DNA of 64,000 bases from Thioalkalivibrio sp. XN8. GTDB taxonomy: Bacteria > Pseudomonadota > Gammaproteobacteria > Steroidobacterales > XN24. The notes beneath the pieces are model-generated. The model was not told the DNA's origin. It was given only the letters and a program-made list of their open reading frames with translations, and did not search any database. Every line of letters starts with the position of its first letter. Positions within the stretch are counted from its first letter, which is position 1. This document shows positions 36,568 to 46,175 of the stretch, one piece after another. The stretch lies in the NCBI RefSeq assembly GCF_011058255.1, contig NZ_JAALFH010000065.1:81735-145734 (forward strand), written 5' to 3'. The position numbers were made by a program, and so were the translations under genes.

Positions 36568-37029
36568 ATGAACGACCAGCCCCTGATCCTCGACGAGTTC
36601 CTGCCCTACCGGCTGTCGGTCCTGTCCAACCGCCTGAGCGCGGCGATCGCCCAGGCCTATTCCCGCCGCTACGGGCTCTCCATCCCGGAGTGGCGCGTGA
36701 TCGCGGTGCTCGCCGTCGCCCCCGGCGCCTCCGCCGCGGAGGTGGCGGAGCGCACGGCGATGGACAAGGTCGCAGTGAGCCGGGCCGTCCGCCGCCTGGC
36801 GCAGACGGGCCGGCTGTCCCGCCGCACCGCGGCCGGCGACCGGCGCCGCAGCATCCTCGAACTCACGGCCGAGGGCCGTCGGATCTACCAGCGGGTCACG
36901 CCGGCGCTGCGCCGCTACGAGGCGGAACTGCTGGCCGCACTGGGCGCCCGCGAGCGCCGCGCGCTGGACGTGCTGCTGGGCCGGCTCGAACGGCGCGCCG
37001 GCGAGCTCGCCGCGCCGGTGATCGACTGA
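36568..37029 (+). CDS. MarR family transcriptional regulator, probable tyrosine-catabolism regulator
   Basis: 153-aa winged-helix dimer. Seen: helical N-terminus, RYGLSIPEWRVIAVL, the recognition region AEVAERTAMDKVAVSRAVRRL, and the wing GDRRRSILELTAEG. Divergent from hppD with a palindromic operator between them. A MarR-family regulator controlling homogentisate-pathway genes fits; the effector (tyrosine, hydroxyphenylpyruvate or homogentisate) cannot be read from sequence. The ATG at 36568 begins MNDQPLIL; an ATG at 36561 is out of frame. Confidence 0.92.
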   Translation: MNDQPLILDEFLPYRLSVLSNRLSAAIAQAYSRRYGLSIPEWRVIAVLAVAPGASAAEVAERTAMDKVAVSRAVRRLAQTGRLSRRTAAGDRRRSILELTAEGRRIYQRVTPALRRYEAELLAALGARERRALDVLLGRLERRAGELAAPVID

Positions 37030-37043
37030 GCGCCGCCGTCCGG

Positions 37044-37883
37044 CTACTCGATCTCGGTGCGGACGTCGATCAGCTCGGGGAACAGGCGGATGTCGATAGC
37101 CTCGCGCAGGAACTTGACGCCCGAGGAGCCGCCGGTGCCGCGCTTGAAGCCGATGATGCGCTCCACGGTTTTCAGGTGGCGGAACCGCCACAGCTGGAAG
37201 TTGGTCTCCAGGTCCACCAGCTTCTCGCACATGTCGTAGGCGTCCCAGTGTCCGCGGGGATCCTCGTAGATGGTCTTGAACACCGCCACGACGCCGGGGT
37301 GCGACTCGCAGCCCTGGACCCAGTCACGCTCGACCCGCTCCGCCGGCACCGGCATTCCCCGCCGGGCGAGCAGGCGCAGGAACTCGTCATAGATCGAGGG
37401 CGCCTCCAGGGCCGCGCGCAGCCGCGCCGTCGCCGCCTCGTCGTGGGCGAATACCGCCAGGTAGCTCGACTCCTTGTTGCCGAGCAGGAACTCGAGCAGC
37501 CGGAACTGCACCGACTGGAAGCCCGAGGCCTGGCCGAAGACGTGGCGGAAGCGGGCGTACTCCGCGGGCGTGAGCGTCTCCAGCACGCCCCACTGGTGAA
37601 ACATCTGCTGCTGCACCTGTTTCACGCGCGCCAGCACCTTGAAGCAGGGCTCGAGCTGGTCGGCCCGGATCGAGGCGATGGCGGCCTCGAGTTCGTGGAT
37701 GATCAGTTTCAGCCACAGCTCGGTGACCTGGTGCTGCACGATGAACAGCATTTCGTCGTGGTGCGGCGGCTCCGACAGGGGATGCTGCGCGGCCAGCACC
37801 TGGTCGAGCCCGAGGTAGCCCGAGTAGGTCAGCCGGTCGCGCAGGTCGCGGTGAATCCCGGCCTCCATTTCCCTCTTCGCCAT
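37044..37883 (-). CDS. kynA: Tryptophan 2,3-dioxygenase
   Basis: 279 aa, haem dioxygenase converting tryptophan to N-formylkynurenine. Seen: [11 protein letters not shown] at the N-terminus, [17 protein letters not shown] (substrate side), [13 protein letters not shown], and the proximal haem His in [14 protein letters not shown]. The ATG at 37883 follows GGGAGAAACG; a longer in-frame ATG at 37928 lacks one. It is convergent with marR, 14 bp apart. No kynurenine formamidase or kynureninase is in the window. Confidence 0.95.
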   Translation of the reverse strand: MAKREMEAGIHRDLRDRLTYSGYLGLDQVLAAQHPLSEPPHHDEMLFIVQHQVTELWLKLIIHELEAAIASIRADQLEPCFKVLARVKQVQQQMFHQWGVLETLTPAEYARFRHVFGQASGFQSVQFRLLEFLLGNKESSYLAVFAHDEAATARLRAALEAPSIYDEFLRLLARRGMPVPAERVERDWVQGCESHPGVVAVFKTIYEDPRGHWDAYDMCEKLVDLETNFQLWRFRHLKTVERIIGFKRGTGGSSGVKFLREAIDIRLFPELIDVRTEIE

Positions 37884-37954
37884 TCGTTTCTCCCGCTGCG
37901 GCGGCGCAGCATCGACTGGTGGGGACACGCCCGTAGGCGGCCGCAGCGGCAGTG

Positions 37955-37960
37955 TATAAT
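37955..37960 (+). promoter_or_regulatory. Consensus -10 box (TATAAT) for the pyruvate dehydrogenase operon
   Basis: TATAAT lies 61 bp before the E1 alpha start codon in the 137-bp divergent gap with the tryptophan dioxygenase gene. The -35 region is poor. GCGCC and GGCGC arms flank GCTATTTA just downstream and could form a short hairpin or operator. Confidence 0.5.
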
Positions 37961-38020
37961 GCGCCGCTATTTAGGGCGCGGCCGTCCGGCCCGCGACCAG
38001 AATATCAGGAGGATCACCTG

Positions 38021-39103
38021 GTGAAGACCATCGCCGAATTCCGGATCCCGTACCGCCAGGTGCTGGATCCCGCGGGCAAGCTCGTGGCCGAGCTGCCTGA
38101 ATTCGCCAAGGACCCGGAACAGTTGCTGCGGCTATACCGCCTCATGGCGCTGACCCGCAGTTTCGACACCAAGGCCGTCAACCTGCAGCGCACCGGCAAG
38201 CTCGGCACGTACGCGTCGAGCCTGGGCCACGAGGCGGCGCACGTGGGCGTCGGCGCCGCCATGCGGCCGGAAGACTGCTTTGCGCCGATGTACCGCGAGT
38301 ACGGCGCCCAGTTCTGGCGCGGCGTGCGGATGGAGGAGGTGCTGCTCTACTGGGGCGGTGACGAGCGCGGCAATGATTTCGCCGGCCCGCGCCATGATTT
38401 CCCCTGGTGCGTGCCCATCGCCACCCAGTACCTGCACGCGGCCGGCGCCGCGCTGGCCTTCAAGCTGCGCAACGAGCCGCGTTGCGCGGTCAGCGTGATC
38501 GGTGACGGCGGCACCTCGCAGGGCGATTTCTACGAGGCGCTGAACCTGGCGGCGGTGCGCGACCTGCCGGTGGTGTTCGTGGTGGTGAACAACAAGTGGG
38601 CGATCAGCGTGCCGCTGGCGCTGCAGACCGCGTCGCGCACGCTGGCCCAGAAGGCCATCGCAGCGGGCATGCCGGGCATCCAGGTCGATGGCAACGACGT
38701 CATTGCCGTGCGCCAGACCATGGAGGAGGCGCTGGAGCGGGCGCGCGCGGGCGAAGGCCCGACGCTGATCGAGGCCGTCACCTACCGGCTGTCCGATCAC
38801 ACCACCGCCGACGACGCCAGCCGTTACCGCGACAAGAGCGAGGTGGAGGACGCCTGGCAGATCGAGCCGATGATCCGCATCCGCAAGTACCTGATGGACA
38901 CCGGCGCCTGGAGCGAGGCCGACGAGGAGGCGCTCAAGGCCGACTGCGCGCAGCAGGTCGACGCGGCGGTGGCCGCCTACCTCGACACCGAGGTGCAGCC
39001 GGTGCAGTCGATGTTCGACACCATGTTCGCCCGGCTGCCCGAGGCCATGGAGGAGCAGCGCGAGACCGCGGTCCGCTTCCGCAACTCGGGGGGGCACCAC
39101 TGA
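38021..39103 (+). CDS. pdhA: Pyruvate dehydrogenase E1 component, alpha subunit
   Basis: 360 aa, thiamine-diphosphate subunit of the heterotetrameric E1. Seen: RTGKLGTYASSLGHEA, the ThDP motif GDGGTSQGDFYEALN...NNKWAIS, and LAQKAIAAGMPGIQVDGND, followed by the phosphorylation-loop equivalent YRLSDHTTADDASRYR. These resemble PdhA of the Gram-positive/Xanthomonas type more than BkdA1, so pyruvate is favoured, though branched-chain 2-oxoacids cannot be excluded given the leucine genes. The GTG at 38021 follows AGGAGGA, the best Shine-Dalgarno in the window. Its stop overlaps the next ATG (TGATG). Confidence 0.87.
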   Translation: MKTIAEFRIPYRQVLDPAGKLVAELPEFAKDPEQLLRLYRLMALTRSFDTKAVNLQRTGKLGTYASSLGHEAAHVGVGAAMRPEDCFAPMYREYGAQFWRGVRMEEVLLYWGGDERGNDFAGPRHDFPWCVPIATQYLHAAGAALAFKLRNEPRCAVSVIGDGGTSQGDFYEALNLAAVRDLPVVFVVVNNKWAISVPLALQTASRTLAQKAIAAGMPGIQVDGNDVIAVRQTMEEALERARAGEGPTLIEAVTYRLSDHTTADDASRYRDKSEVEDAWQIEPMIRIRKYLMDTGAWSEADEEALKADCAQQVDAAVAAYLDTEVQPVQSMFDTMFARLPEAMEEQRETAVRFRNSGGHH

Positions 39104-40080
39104 TGCCGCGCATCACCCTGATCGAGGCGGTCACCATGGCGCTGGCCTGGGAGATGGAGCAGGACGACAGCGTCATCGTGCTGGGCGAGGACGTCGGCGT
39201 GAATGGGGGCGTGTTCCGCGCCACCGCCGGCCTGCAGCAGCGCTTCGGGCCGGACCGCGTCATGGATACTCCGCTGGCGGAATCGATGATCGCCGGCATG
39301 TCCATCGGCATGGCCGCGCAGGGCATGAAGCCGGTCGCGGAAATCCAGTTCATGGGGTTCATCTACCCGACCGTCGACCAGATGATCAATCATGCCGGCC
39401 GGCTCAGGAACCGCACCCGCGGGCGCCTGCAGGTGCCGATGGTGCTGCGCGCGCCCTTCGGCGGCGGCATCCACGCCCCCGAGCACCACTCCGAGAGCAC
39501 GGAAGCGCTCTTCGCCCACATGCCCGGCGTGCGCGTCGTCATCCCCTCCTCGCCCCGGCGCGCCTACGGCCTGCTGCTCGCCGCCATTCGCGACCCGGAC
39601 CCGGTGGTGTTTCTCGAGCCGAAGCGCATCTACCGGCTGCAGAAGCAGGAAGTGGAGGACAACGGCGAGGCCCTGCCGCTCGACACCTGCTACATCCTGC
39701 GCGAGGGCGACGACGTCACCATCGTGACCTGGGGCGCCATGACCTTCGAGACCTTGAAGGCGGCCGAGGAACTGCAGAAGGAAGGCATCGACGCCGAGGT
39801 GATCGATCTCGCCACCATCAGCCCGCTGGACCTGGACACCATCCTCGAGTCGGTGGAGAAGACCGGCCGGCTGGTGATCGTGCACGAAGCGGCGCGGAGT
39901 TGCGGGGTCGGCGCCGAGGTGGCGGCCGGCGTTGCGGAAAAGGGCATCTGGGACCTGAAGGCGCCGATCGTGCGCGTGACCGGCTACGATACGGTGATGC
40001 CCCTGTTCCGGCTCGAGTACGAGTACCTGCCCAGCGTCGCGCGCATCATCGACGGCGTGAAGAAGACCTTCGAGGACTAG
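39103..40080 (+). CDS. pdhB: Pyruvate dehydrogenase E1 component, beta subunit
   Basis: 325 aa. Seen: ALAWEMEQDDSVIVLGEDVG at the N-terminus, the acidic ThDP-activating region, FGGGIHAPEHHSES, the conserved VIPSSPRRAYGLL, and the C-terminal transketolase domain with EVIDLATISPLD and RVTGYDTVMP. It forms the alpha2-beta2 E1 with the preceding gene, to which it is translationally coupled. The E2 gene starts 4 bp after its stop. Confidence 0.92.
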   Translation: MPRITLIEAVTMALAWEMEQDDSVIVLGEDVGVNGGVFRATAGLQQRFGPDRVMDTPLAESMIAGMSIGMAAQGMKPVAEIQFMGFIYPTVDQMINHAGRLRNRTRGRLQVPMVLRAPFGGGIHAPEHHSESTEALFAHMPGVRVVIPSSPRRAYGLLLAAIRDPDPVVFLEPKRIYRLQKQEVEDNGEALPLDTCYILREGDDVTIVTWGAMTFETLKAAEELQKEGIDAEVIDLATISPLDLDTILESVEKTGRLVIVHEAARSCGVGAEVAAGVAEKGIWDLKAPIVRVTGYDTVMPLFRLEYEYLPSVARIIDGVKKTFED

Positions 40081-40084
40081 CCGA

Positions 40085-41293
40085 ATGACCGTCAAGACCT
40101 TCAACCTGCCCGACCTCGGCGAGGGACTGCCGGAGGCCGAGATCGTCAACTGGCTGGTGGCCGAGGGCGACATGGTCGAAGTCGACCAGCCGATGCTGTC
40201 GGTGGAGACGGCCAAGGCCGTGGTCGAGGTGCCGGCGCCCTATGCCGGGCGCATCAGCAGGATCCACGCGCCGGACGGCACGATCCTGCCGACGCATTCG
40301 CCGCTGGTGGATATCGACACCGCGGGCGGGGCGGCAGGCGCCGCGTCCGGGGCCGCGGCCGAAGCCGCGGCCGAAGAAGGCGCGCGCGAAGACTCCGGCA
40401 CGGTCGTCGGCAAGATGATGAGCAGCGACGAGGTGCTGCAGGACGCCGACATCGCCGGGCGGAGCCGCCGGCGCAAGGCCGGCAAGATCAAGGCCGCGCC
40501 CGCCGTGCGCGCGCTCGCGAAGGAACTCGACGTGGCCCTCGAGGACTGCCGGGCGACGGGTCGTCATGGCCGGATCGTGGCCGACGACGTGCGCGCCGCG
40601 GCCGGCAGCCGGGCGACCGCGAGCGCCCGCCATACGCCGCGCCTGCAGCTGCCGCCGGGACAGCCGGAGCCGCTGCGCGGGCCGCGCCGGGCCATGGCGC
40701 AGAGCATGAGCGCCTCGCGCGACCATGTCTCCCAGTGCACCCTGTTCGACGACGCCGACATCCACTACTGGGTGCCCGGCCAGGACATCACGGCCCGCCT
40801 GCTGCGGTCCATCGCCGCGGGCTGCCAGGCCGAGCCGGCGCTGAACGGCTTCTTCGACGGCGGCAGCATGAGCCGCCAGCTCGAGGAGCGCGTCGACGTG
40901 GCCATCGCGGTGGACACGCCCGAGGGCCTCATCGTGCCGGTGATCCGCGACGTGGGCCGCAAGTCGGCGCGCGAGCTGCGGGACGGCCTCAACGCCATCA
41001 AGCAGGCCACGCGGGACCGCAGCGTGAAGCCGGAGGACATGCGCGACTTCACCATCACGCTGTCCAATTTCGGCATGATGGCGGGCCGCTACGCCACGCC
41101 GGTCATCGTGCCGCCGACCATCGCCATCCTCGGCGCCGGGGGTTTGCGGCACGACGTCGTGCCGGTGATGGGCGGCATCGAGACGCACCGGCGGATCCCG
41201 CTGTCGCTGACCTTCGACCACCGCTGCGTCACCGGCGGCGAGGCCTGCCGCTTCCTCGCGGCGGTCATCAAGGACCTGCAACGCCACGACTGA
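40085..41293 (+). CDS. Dihydrolipoamide acyltransferase (E2) of the 2-oxoacid dehydrogenase complex
   Basis: 402 aa. Domain order: one lipoyl domain (residues 1-80; lipoylated Lys in SVETAKAVVEV), an Ala/Glu-rich flexible linker (about 82-105), a peripheral-subunit-binding domain (APAVRALAKELDV...GRHGRIVADDV), and the catalytic core. The core's active-site motif reads DHRCVTGGEA: the catalytic His is kept, but the usual HRxxDG Asp position holds Thr. This may be a feature of this E2 subfamily. No E3 gene follows, so the complex must use a lipoamide dehydrogenase encoded elsewhere. Confidence 0.9.
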   Translation: MTVKTFNLPDLGEGLPEAEIVNWLVAEGDMVEVDQPMLSVETAKAVVEVPAPYAGRISRIHAPDGTILPTHSPLVDIDTAGGAAGAASGAAAEAAAEEGAREDSGTVVGKMMSSDEVLQDADIAGRSRRRKAGKIKAAPAVRALAKELDVALEDCRATGRHGRIVADDVRAAAGSRATASARHTPRLQLPPGQPEPLRGPRRAMAQSMSASRDHVSQCTLFDDADIHYWVPGQDITARLLRSIAAGCQAEPALNGFFDGGSMSRQLEERVDVAIAVDTPEGLIVPVIRDVGRKSARELRDGLNAIKQATRDRSVKPEDMRDFTITLSNFGMMAGRYATPVIVPPTIAILGAGGLRHDVVPVMGGIETHRRIPLSLTFDHRCVTGGEACRFLAAVIKDLQRHD

Positions 41294-41305
41294 CGGATTG
41301 CCCGC

Positions 41306-44300
41306 ATGCACCCACGCACCGCCGACGCCCGAGTTCGCTTCCTGGCCAGGGTGGCGGAGTGTGCTGCGGCAGCGGGCGGCAAGGAATTCGACCTCGATCT
41401 CGAGGCCTACATCGGGCAGTACTACCGCAACACCGCCCTCGACGACCTGAAGGACCGGGCGGTCGAGGACCTGGCCGGCGCCGCTCTGGCCCACCTCCGG
41501 CTCGGCCAGCGCCGCGAGCCCGGCAGGCCCCGCATCCGGGTCTGCAACCCCACTGCGGACCGCGACGGCTGGACGTCGCCGCACACCATCGTCCAGGTCG
41601 TGAACGACGACATGCCCTTCCTGGTCGACTCCACCAGCATGGTGCTCAACCGCCACGGGAGTTACATCCATCTTACGGTCCACCCCGTGCTGCAGGTCCG
41701 GCGCGACGACCACGGCCGCCTGCTCGAAGTGCCGCCGCCGGACCACGCGGGCCCGGCAGCGCGACTCGAGTCCTTCATGCACCTGGAGATCGATCGCGTC
41801 ACGGCACCGGACGTGCTGGCGGAGATCAGCGCCGAGCTGGAGCGCGCCCTCGGCGACGTGCGCGCGGCCTGCCTGGACTGGGGCGCGATGCGCGCCCGGG
41901 CGCGCGAGATCTGCGCCGAACTCGAGACCGATCCGCCACCGCTGGACCGGGATATCGTGCGGGAGAGCCGGGAGCTGCTCGAATGGATGGCGGACGACCA
42001 CTTCACCTTCCTCGGCTACCGTGAGTACGAGCTGGTCCAGGGCGAGGAGGCGGACCAGCTGCGCCCGCTCCCGCACACGGCCCTCGGCATCCTGCGCCGC
42101 CCGCCGCCGAAAGACGACGGCGAGTGCACCACCCTGGTCGGCCGCGAGATTCGCCGCCAGGCCCGCTCCAGGGACCTGCTGGTCATCACCAAGGCCAACT
42201 CGCGCGCGACGGTCCATCGCAACAGTTACCTCGACTATGTCAGCGTGAAGTGCTTCGACGCCGGCGGCCACGTCACCGGCGAGCGCCGCTTCCTGGGCCT
42301 GTGGACCTCGGCGGCCTACAGCCGCAACCCGCGCGAGATCCCGTTGCTGCGGGACAAGCTGCGGCGGGTGCTCGCCAACTCCGGCCTGCGGCCGGACAGC
42401 CATGGCGGCAAGGCGCTGGTGCACATCCTCGACACCTACCCGCGCGACGAACTGTTCCAGAGCTCGCTCGAGGAACTGATCCGCATCAGTACCGGCATCT
42501 ACTCCCTGCAGGAGCGCCAGCGCACCAAGCTGTTCGTCCGCCGCGACGCCTTCCGCCGCTTTTTCTCCTGCCTGGTGTTCGTGCCGCGCGACCGCTACAA
42601 CACGCAGGTCCGCGAGCGCATCCAGGACATCCTGCTGGAGGCCTTCAACGGCGTCGGCATCGAGTCCTCGGTGGAGATGTCGGAATCCAAGCTCGCCCGG
42701 GTGCACTTCATCGTCCGCACGCCGCAGGGGACGGTGCCCAGGGTCCAGGTCGGGGCCGTCGAGCGACGCATCGCCGAATCGGTGCGCACCTGGGGCGACC
42801 ACCTGCGCGACGAGCTGGTGGAGCGCTTCGGCGAAGAGGAAGGCCTGGCGCTGCTGCAGGAATATGCGGAGGTCTTCCCGGCGGCCTACGTCGAGGACGT
42901 GAAGCCGCGGGAGGCCACCTTCGACATCGAGCGGCTGGAGGCGACCAAGGCCGCGCCGCGCCGGCTGCAGATGAGCCTGTATCGTCCCGATGGCTTCGCC
43001 GCCGACCAGGTCCGCTTCAAGCTGTTCCGCGTCGGCGCACCGCTGCCGCTGTCGGACGTGCTGCCGATGCTCGAGAACATGGGCCTGAAGGTCATCAGCG
43101 AGCGGCCCTACCGGTTGCGCGGCGAAGAGGAGAAAGCGGGCGTCTGGATCCAGGACTTCGAGATGCGGACGGCCGACGGGGCGGCCATCAGCCCCGGCAA
43201 GGTCAAGGACCTGTTCCAGGAAGCTTTCGAGCAGGTGTGGCTGCAGCGGGTCGAGAACGACGGTTTCAACCGCCTGATCCTTAAGGCCGGCCTGAGCTGG
43301 CGCCAGGCGGCGCTGCTGCGCGCCCTGTGCCGCTACCTGCTGCAGACCGGCCTGCCCTATTCCCAGGCCTACATGGAGCAGGTCCTGGCGGAACACGCCC
43401 TGGTGGCCCAGATGCTGGTCGAGCTCTTCGAGGGCTACAACAACCCGGAGCTGCCGGAGAAGCGCCGCGAGCGGGTCGCCCTGACGGTCAACCAGGCCAT
43501 CGGCCATGCGCTGGACGAGGTCGCGAGCCTCGACGCCGACCGCATGCTGAACGCGTTCCGGGCATTGATCACCGCCACCCTGCGCACCAACTACTTCCAG
43601 TTCGAGGAGCACGGCCGCCCGAAGCCCTACCTGGCGCTGAAATTCGATCCGCGGCGCATCCCCGACCTGCCCCTGCCGCGGCCGATGTTCGAGATTTTCG
43701 TCTACTCGCCCCGGGTGGAGGGCGTGCACCTGCGCGGCGGGCTGGTGGCCCGCGGCGGCCTGCGCTGGTCGGACCGGCGCGAGGACTTCCGCACCGAGAT
43801 CCTCGGCCTGATGAAAGCCCAGGCGGTCAAGAACGTGCTCATCGTGCCGGTCGGCGCCAAGGGCGGCTTCGTGCCCAAGCGGCTGCCCGCGGGCGATCGC
43901 GAAACGGTGATGCGCGAAGTCGTGAGCTGCTACAAGACCTTCATCAACGGCCTGCTGGACCTTACGGACAACCTCGCCGACGGCATGCTGGTGCCGCCCC
44001 GCGACGTGGTCCGACACGACGGCGACGACAGCTACCTGGTGGTCGCGGCCGACAAGGGCACCGCCACCTTCTCCGACCTCGCCAACGGCGTGGCGGAGGA
44101 GCACGGCTTCTGGCTGGGCGACGCCTTCGCTTCCGGCGGCTCGATGGGCTACGACCACAAGAAGATGGGGATCACGGCGCGCGGCGGCTGGGAGGCCGTG
44201 AAGCGCCATTTCCGCGAGGTCGGCATCGACTGCCAGAGCGACGCTTTCACCGCCGCCGGGATCGGCGACATGAGCGGCGATGTCTTCGGCAACGGCATGC

Positions 44301-46144
44301 TGCTGTCCCCAAGCATGCGCCTGGTGGCCGCCTTCAACCACCAGCACATCTTCCTCGATCCCGATCCCGACCCGGCCCGGGCCTATGCCGAGCGCGAGCG
44401 CCTCTTCGGCCTGCCCCGGTCGAGCTGGAGCGACTATGACCCGGCCTGCATCTCGGCCGGCGGGGGCGTCTGGTCGCGCTCGGAGAAGCTGATCCAGCTG
44501 AGCACGGAAGCCCGCGCCCTGCTCGATCTCGACCAGGCGGGCGTGACACCCGACGAACTGATCCGGGCCATCCTGCGCATGCGGGTCGACCTGTTGTGGA
44601 ACGGCGGCATCGGCACCTACGTCAAGGCCACGACGGAGTCCCACGCCGAGGTCGGCGACCGCGCCAACGATGCCGTCCGCATCAACGGCGGCGAACTCCG
44701 TTGCCGGGTGGTGGGCGAAGGCGGCAACCTCGGCTGCACCCAGCTCGGCCGGGTCGAGTACGCGCTCCAGGGCGGCCGGATCAACACCGACTTCATCGAC
44801 AATTCCGGCGGCGTCGACTGCTCCGACCACGAGGTCAACATCAAGATCCTGATCAGCGTCGCCAACCGCCACCGGGCGCTCACGCCCGCCCGCCGGGCCA
44901 AACTGCTCGCCGGCATGACCGAGGAGGTCGCCGGCCTGGTGCTGCGGAACAACTACCTGCAGACCCAGGCGATCTCCATCGCCGAGGCCACGGCGGCAGA
45001 GCGGATCAACGAGCACGCCTGGTTCATCCGCCAGCTGGAGAAGCGCGCCGGCCTGAACCGTTCGCTCGAGTTCCTGCCGGACGAGGAAGGCATCGAGCAG
45101 CGCCGCAAGACGGGCAAGGGCCTGACGCGCCCGGAACTCGCCGTGGTGACGAGCTACGCCAAGATGGCCCTGTACTCGGAGATGGTCCAGTCGAACGTGC
45201 CCGAGGACGAGTACCTGTCGAAGGAGCTCGGGCGGTATTTCCCCGGGCCGCTGCAGAAACGCTACGACACCTACCTGCGCGAACATCCGCTGGCGCGCGA
45301 GATCATCGCCACCATGATCACCAACAGCCTGGTGAACCGCATGGGCTCGGTGTTCGCCTTCCGCATGCAGGACGAGACCGGCGCCGACATCGCCGCGGTG
45401 GCCCGGGCCTTCACCATCGCCCGCGAGGTATTCGAGATCCGCAATACCTGGGAGGCCATCGAGGCGCTCGACAACCAGGTGGCAGCCAAGGTCCAGTACG
45501 GCATGCTCCGCTCCAGCCAGGCCCTGCTGATGCAGGCCACGCGCTGGCTGCTGGACCGGCGCGACGAGCTGCCGGACATCGCCGCGGCCGTGGCCCGCCT
45601 CAACCCGGGCATCCGCGAGCTGGCGGACTGCTTCCCCGAGGTGCTGCGCGGCAGCCGCCTCGAGCGCTACGAGGGCGCCGTGCAGCTGTACTCGGAGACA
45701 GGGCTGCCGGCTGCGCTGGCGCGCAGGATCGCGGCGCTCGCGCCCCTGCACACCGCGCTCGACATCGTCGCGCTGGCCGAGAACTGCGGCGTGGGCGTGC
45801 GGCACGCAGCGGACGTGTACTGCCGCGTCGGCGACGGCCTCCAGCTGGACTGGGTCGCCGACCAGGTCGAGAACCTGCGCGTCGAGGGCCTGTGGCAGTC
45901 CAAGGCGCGCGGCAGCCTGCGCGACAACCTCTTCTCCCTGCACCGCACGCTGTGCGCCAACATCATCCGCTGCGGGGCCTCCGGCCAGGACGCAGAGGCC
46001 GCCGTAGCGGCCTGGATGGAGGGCGCCGCCGAGCGCACGGCGCACTTCGGCCAGATTCTGACCGAGATGCGTGACGCAGCGCAGATAGATTTTGCTACTC
46101 TCTCTGTTGCGCTGCAGGAAATCCGGCGCCTGGCGCAGGACTGA
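41306..46144 (+). CDS. NAD-specific glutamate dehydrogenase, large (about 180 kDa) type
   Basis: 1612 aa, oxidatively deaminating glutamate to 2-oxoglutarate. The N-terminal 700 residues hold regulatory ACT-like segments (VVNDDMPFLVDSTSMVL). The catalytic region begins near residue 760: HLRGGLVARGGLRWSDRREDFRTEI, VPVGAKGGFVPKR (substrate Lys region), GGSMGYDHKKMGIT and IGDMSGDVFGNGML. A long helical C-terminal part follows. This enzyme class is common in proteobacteria that grow on amino acids. The gene starts 12 bp after the E2 stop and may share its transcript. It links amino-acid nitrogen removal to the surrounding carbon catabolism. Confidence 0.95.
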   Translation: MHPRTADARVRFLARVAECAAAAGGKEFDLDLEAYIGQYYRNTALDDLKDRAVEDLAGAALAHLRLGQRREPGRPRIRVCNPTADRDGWTSPHTIVQVVNDDMPFLVDSTSMVLNRHGSYIHLTVHPVLQVRRDDHGRLLEVPPPDHAGPAARLESFMHLEIDRVTAPDVLAEISAELERALGDVRAACLDWGAMRARAREICAELETDPPPLDRDIVRESRELLEWMADDHFTFLGYREYELVQGEEADQLRPLPHTALGILRRPPPKDDGECTTLVGREIRRQARSRDLLVITKANSRATVHRNSYLDYVSVKCFDAGGHVTGERRFLGLWTSAAYSRNPREIPLLRDKLRRVLANSGLRPDSHGGKALVHILDTYPRDELFQSSLEELIRISTGIYSLQERQRTKLFVRRDAFRRFFSCLVFVPRDRYNTQVRERIQDILLEAFNGVGIESSVEMSESKLARVHFIVRTPQGTVPRVQVGAVERRIAESVRTWGDHLRDELVERFGEEEGLALLQEYAEVFPAAYVEDVKPREATFDIERLEATKAAPRRLQMSLYRPDGFAADQVRFKLFRVGAPLPLSDVLPMLENMGLKVISERPYRLRGEEEKAGVWIQDFEMRTADGAAISPGKVKDLFQEAFEQVWLQRVENDGFNRLILKAGLSWRQAALLRALCRYLLQTGLPYSQAYMEQVLAEHALVAQMLVELFEGYNNPELPEKRRERVALTVNQAIGHALDEVASLDADRMLNAFRALITATLRTNYFQFEEHGRPKPYLALKFDPRRIPDLPLPRPMFEIFVYSPRVEGVHLRGGLVARGGLRWSDRREDFRTEILGLMKAQAVKNVLIVPVGAKGGFVPKRLPAGDRETVMREVVSCYKTFINGLLDLTDNLADGMLVPPRDVVRHDGDDSYLVVAADKGTATFSDLANGVAEEHGFWLGDAFASGGSMGYDHKKMGITARGGWEAVKRHFREVGIDCQSDAFTAAGIGDMSGDVFGNGMLLSPSMRLVAAFNHQHIFLDPDPDPARAYAERERLFGLPRSSWSDYDPACISAGGGVWSRSEKLIQLSTEARALLDLDQAGVTPDELIRAILRMRVDLLWNGGIGTYVKATTESHAEVGDRANDAVRINGGELRCRVVGEGGNLGCTQLGRVEYALQGGRINTDFIDNSGGVDCSDHEVNIKILISVANRHRALTPARRAKLLAGMTEEVAGLVLRNNYLQTQAISIAEATAAERINEHAWFIRQLEKRAGLNRSLEFLPDEEGIEQRRKTGKGLTRPELAVVTSYAKMALYSEMVQSNVPEDEYLSKELGRYFPGPLQKRYDTYLREHPLAREIIATMITNSLVNRMGSVFAFRMQDETGADIAAVARAFTIAREVFEIRNTWEAIEALDNQVAAKVQYGMLRSSQALLMQATRWLLDRRDELPDIAAAVARLNPGIRELADCFPEVLRGSRLERYEGAVQLYSETGLPAALARRIAALAPLHTALDIVALAENCGVGVRHAADVYCRVGDGLQLDWVADQVENLRVEGLWQSKARGSLRDNLFSLHRTLCANIIRCGASGQDAEAAVAAWMEGAAERTAHFGQILTEMRDAAQIDFATLSVALQEIRRLAQD

Positions 46145-46175
46145 GCCCGCACCAGCCCCCTGGAGGAACGGACCC

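Noticed and set aside
37961-37980. Operator between tryptophan dioxygenase and pdhA (GCGCC/GGCGC arms)
   Set aside because: Five-base GC arms arise readily by chance in such GC-rich DNA; mentioned only within the promoter entry.
40335-40390. Repetitive GCGGCCGAAG-like tract
   Set aside because: It encodes the Ala/Glu-rich flexible linker after the E2 lipoyl domain, so it is explained by the protein.
38021-41293. Branched-chain 2-oxoacid dehydrogenase (Bkd) identity suggested by the leucine genes
   Set aside because: E1 alpha motifs resemble PdhA much more closely than BkdA1, and the leucine genes are 25 kb away; left as an alternative only.
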